Source: Fen-1273 sp963837815 (GTDB lineage: Bacteria; Bacteroidota; Ignavibacteria; UBA10030; UBA6906). Taken from it: DNA of 64,000 nucleotides. This document shows, piece by piece, positions 61,781 to 64,000 of this stretch. The notes under the pieces were generated by a model. That model saw nothing but the letters and a program-made list of their open reading frames with translations, made no database searches and was not told the origin of the DNA. The stretch lies in NCBI GenBank assembly GCA_963837815.1, contig CAWIOS010000015.1, forward strand, positions 1 through 64,000, written 5' to 3'. Within the stretch, counting starts at the first letter, position 1; every line of letters begins with the position of its first letter. Both the position numbers and the translations under genes were made by a program.

Positions 61781-62490
61781 GGGGTCCTCCGCTGATGTTC
61801 AGCCCTTGTTCTCGGACCAAAAATGGCGGTCCCGATCCTTATGTGCGTCGCCCCTTCTTCGATGGCTACCTCAAAATCCCCCGTCATGCCCATGGAAAGG
61901 TGCCGCATCCGGACGTTGGCCTGCGTCGATGAGGCGATCTCCTCTTTCAATTCGCGCAGCCTGCGGAACATGGGACGGGAGCCTTCCGCTTCGGGGAGAA
62001 AGGGCCCGATTGTCATGAGTCCCCCGATCGAAACGTGATCACAGGGGGCGAGACTCCTGACGAGTGCGGCAACCTGCCCGGGGGGAACGCCGAATTTCGT
62101 CTCCTCCCCCGTCGTGTTGACTTCGATCAGGCACTCGATGACCCTTCCCGCGCCCGAAGCACGGCGGTCGATCTCTGTTGCGAGGGGGACCGAATCGACC
62201 GCGTGGATCATGTGGATCCAGGGCACGATCAGCTTTACCTTGTTGGACTGCAGGTGGCCGATAAAATGCCACCGGACGGCAAGCGCATCAAGTTCGCCCC
62301 GCTTGGCGAGCAGTTCCTGCACATAGTTCTCACCCACGTCCGCGGCCCCCGCGTTGAACGCTTCACGGACCGCATCCGCAGGGAAGGTTTTCGCCACGGC
62401 AATGAGCGTGACGTCGGACGGGGAACGACCCGCCCGGACGCACGCGTGGGAAACTTTCTCCCGGATCGTGTTGATATTATCAGAAATCAT
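61777..62490 (-). CDS. PLP homeostasis protein, YggS/PLPBP family
   Basis: A 237-residue PLP-binding protein with the alanine-racemase-like barrel. VTLIAVAKTFPADAV holds the PLP Lys, followed by VGENYVQELLAK, WHFIGHLQSNKV and LSMGMTGDFEVAIEEG. It keeps PLP pools balanced. It heads a seven-gene operon to rluD; the start lies near a palindromic -10 region. Confidence 0.94.
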   Translation of the reverse strand: MISDNINTIREKVSHACVRAGRSPSDVTLIAVAKTFPADAVREAFNAGAADVGENYVQELLAKRGELDALAVRWHFIGHLQSNKVKLIVPWIHMIHAVDSVPLATEIDRRASGAGRVIECLIEVNTTGEETKFGVPPGQVAALVRSLAPCDHVSIGGLMTIGPFLPEAEGSRPMFRRLRELKEEIASSTQANVRMRHLSMGMTGDFEVAIEEGATHIRIGTAIFGPRTRAEHQRRTP

Positions 62491-62508
62491 TTAAAATCAA
62501 GATTTTAA
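62491..62508. promoter_or_regulatory. AT-rich palindrome over the YggS transcription start
   Basis: TTAAAATCAAGATTTTAA (62491-62508) is a perfect inverted repeat that overlaps the -10 and lies against the start codon. It would suit an operator or a short leader hairpin. Confidence 0.5.
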
Positions 62509-62535
62509 TATAGTCCTTTGCGACCTGAAAATCAA
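62507..62535 (-). promoter_or_regulatory. Promoter of the YggS-divIVA-pnp-ileS operon
   Basis: Minus strand TTGATT (62530-62535), 17 bases, TATATT (62507-62512), giving a leader of about ten bases with no ribosome site. Confidence 0.75.
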
Positions 62536-62553
62536 CGAACCGGCTGGCGTTCC

Positions 62554-62583
62554 TTGACTTACCACTGATTTTTGATTTACTTA
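62554..62583 (+). promoter_or_regulatory. Weak candidate promoter of the TPR gene
   Basis: Plus strand TTGACT (62554-62559), 18 bases, TACTTA (62578-62583). The -10 fits TAnnTT poorly, so this is tentative. Confidence 0.3.
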
Positions 62584-62607
62584 TTGAAGAAGTTTGCAGG
62601 ATGACTG

Positions 62608-64000
62608 ATGAGCATACTCGATTTCGGTAATTTTGACGACGACCCCGAGGACGATCAGGGACGGCGGGAGCGTTTTGAGGACGAACTGAAGAAATACAGG
62701 GACTCTCTCAAGGACGGCTCATCCGGGATCACGAACGCCGAGGCCCTGGAGGAGATCGTCAATTATTATTTTGACAACGAGAAATACGAAGACGCGCTTC
62801 ATTTTGTCAACCAGCTTCTTGCCATCGTCCCGTACAGCGCGGATTTCTGGCACAGGAAGGGGCTTATTCTCGCCAATCTGTACAAGTACGAGGATGCGCT
62901 TGAGGCATATGAAACGGCGCTGGGGCTGAACCCCGTCGACCCCGAGGTCCTAGTCAATAAGGGAATCACGCTTGACGACCTGGGGCGGTTCGAGGAGGCG
63001 ATTGCGAGCTTCAACAAGGCGCTCGAGATCGACCCGGCGCAGGAGGAAGCCCTCTTCAACAAGGGGATCTCGCTCGAAAAAACCGGCCAGTACGAAGAAG
63101 GTGCCCAGCTTTTCAGGTTCATCCTGGACGGCAATCCGGACCACAAGGACGCCTGGTACGAAATGGGGTACTGTTTCGACTACCTGGACAGGCCCTCCGA
63201 GTCCCTCCGCTGCTACGACGAGCACCTGAACCGCGACCCGTATAACTACAACGCCTGGTATAACAGGGGCATCGTTCTCAACCGCATGATGCACTACAAC
63301 CTCGCCATCGAGAGTTACGACACCGCCCTGGCGATCCATGAAAAATTCCCTTCCGCCTGGTACAATAAAGGGAACGCCTTTGCGAACCTCGGGAGGCTGC
63401 AGGACGCGATCGCCTGTTACCGCCAGACCCTCCAGCAGGACGACAAGGATGTGCCGGCGTGGCACAACCTGGGAAACGCCTACGAGGAGCTGGGAGAGTA
63501 CGAGGACGCCATCAAGTGCTTCACGCAGGCGATCAAGAACGAACCTGCCCATTATGAATCGTATTTCGGGCGGGGCAGCTGCCACGACGCCCTCGAACAG
63601 TGGCGGAAGGCGCTGGCCGACTACAACAAGGCGCTGGGGCTCTGCAAGGACTACCCGGAACTCTGGTATGCGAAGGCAGACCTTCTGTACAACATGGGGA
63701 AGCCCCGCGAGTCGCTCCTGAGCTACAGGATGGTGACAAAGCTCGAGCCGAAGAACTATGAGGCGTGGCTCGACTACGGGGAGACGCTCTTTGAGCTTGG
63801 ATATCTGAAGCAGGCGCTGAAATCGTTCGATCGCTCCGTGGAGGCAAACCCGTACGCCGCGGAGGCGTTTTACAGCCGGGCGAAAGTGCTTCTCGTGATG
63901 AACAGGGTGTACGAAGCGGTGGAATCGCTGAAAAACTCGTTCCGGCTCGACCCCGAAAAGCGGAAGCAGTTCGAGGAGGAGTTCCCGGGGGTGCGATCGA
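62608..64000 (+). CDS. TPR-repeat protein, cut by the window edge
   Basis: An open frame of 464 codons with no stop before the edge. The first 35 residues are acidic (LDFGNFDDDPEDDQGRR), then at least 12 tandem TPR units follow (for example YKYEDALEAYETALGLNP, GRFEEAIASFNKALEIDP, GEYEDAIKCFTQAIKNEP), mostly 34 residues each. No signal peptide is seen, so a cytoplasmic scaffold is likely. GCAGGATGACTG precedes the ATG. It is divergent from YggS. Confidence 0.93.
   Translation, partial: MSILDFGNFDDDPEDDQGRRERFEDELKKYRDSLKDGSSGITNAEALEEIVNYYFDNEKYEDALHFVNQLLAIVPYSADFWHRKGLILANLYKYEDALEAYETALGLNPVDPEVLVNKGITLDDLGRFEEAIASFNKALEIDPAQEEALFNKGISLEKTGQYEEGAQLFRFILDGNPDHKDAWYEMGYCFDYLDRPSESLRCYDEHLNRDPYNYNAWYNRGIVLNRMMHYNLAIESYDTALAIHEKFPSAWYNKGNAFANLGRLQDAIACYRQTLQQDDKDVPAWHNLGNAYEELGEYEDAIKCFTQAIKNEPAHYESYFGRGSCHDALEQWRKALADYNKALGLCKDYPELWYAKADLLYNMGKPRESLLSYRMVTKLEPKNYEAWLDYGETLFELGYLKQALKSFDRSVEANPYAAEAFYSRAKVLLVMNRVYEAVESLKNSFRLDPEKRKQFEEEFPGVRS

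Noticed and set aside
62601..62630. Nine-codon ORF (MTDEHTRFR) overlapping the TPR gene start
   Set aside because: The TPR ATG has its own ribosome site (AGGAT) and the short ORF has no promoter at leaderless distance, so it is probably chance.
1..64000. CRISPR array, rRNA, tRNA, insertion sequence or prophage
   Set aside because: No direct repeat array, RNA fold, transposase or phage gene is visible; gaps are short and filled by promoters and terminators.

Overview
The window is a gene-dense, GC-rich bacterial chromosome segment with no mobile element, CRISPR array, tRNA or rRNA that I can recognise. It carries about 57 protein genes, most on the minus strand, and no intergenic gap longer than about 250 bases. 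The gene content points to a diderm of the FCB group, close to Ignavibacteria, Chlorobi or Kapabacteria. This is inferred from FadL/PorV-like barrels, a bactofilin and M23 peptidase placed ahead of an atp operon that lacks atpDC, a DUF5916 protein, a DksA-like protein beside lspA, a eukaryote-like IleS, a futalosine-pathway MqnA homologue and a deoxynucleoside kinase.

Layout. (1) 30-4661, minus: penicillin-acylase-family enzyme, sirtuin, then a pyruvate kinase broken by six one-base deletions. (2) 4770-7060, minus: Gly/Tyr-rich lipoprotein and outer-membrane barrel. (3) 7268-12771, minus: recN, cysS, amidohydrolase, outer-membrane protein. (4) 12803-13582: MqnA family. (5) 13677-17472, minus: ffh, rpsP, KH protein, rimM, trmD, rplS. 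(6) 17718-24449, minus: M23 peptidase, bactofilin, two small F0 accessory proteins, atpBEFHAG. (7) 24529-26717: divergent glycosyltransferase and alpha/beta hydrolase. (8) 26699-36767, minus: DUF5916 protein, rlmD, ABC-F, GalT-like protein, phosphohexomutase, eno. (9) 36832-41486, minus: murA, membrane metallopeptidase with TPRs, GT9. (10) 41608-43181, plus: periplasmic binding protein and deoxynucleoside kinase. (11) 43221-46335, minus: tmk, S41 protease, TSUP transporter; divergent sigma factor and toast_rack-like protein to 48060. (12) 48090-53266, minus: rlmN, adk, GDPD, CHAT-fold lipoprotein. (13) 53368-54856: two exported proteins. (14) 54978-62490, minus: YggS, DivIVA, PNP, ileS, DksA-like, lspA, rluD. 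(15) 62608 to the edge, plus: TPR protein.

Across the window the promoter I can read by eye is TTGATT-N17-TATATT (general form TTGnnn-N17-TAnnTT). It precedes at least ten genes with an exact 17-base spacer. In seven genes the -10 ends only 5-8 bases before the start codon, so those mRNAs should be leaderless; one further case gives a leaderless 11-codon ORF coupled to a hydrolase. Terminator hairpins are packed against the next promoter, and in one case the predicted transcription start lies inside the terminator stem.

Most genes are housekeeping (translation, envelope, energy, nucleotides) in tightly coupled operons with 4-base ATGA/GTGA overlaps. The least explained parts are the CHAT-fold protein lacking its catalytic dyad, the membrane gluzincin-TPR protein between murA and GT9, the palindrome between the tmk and sigma-factor promoters, and the leaderless promoter architecture itself.
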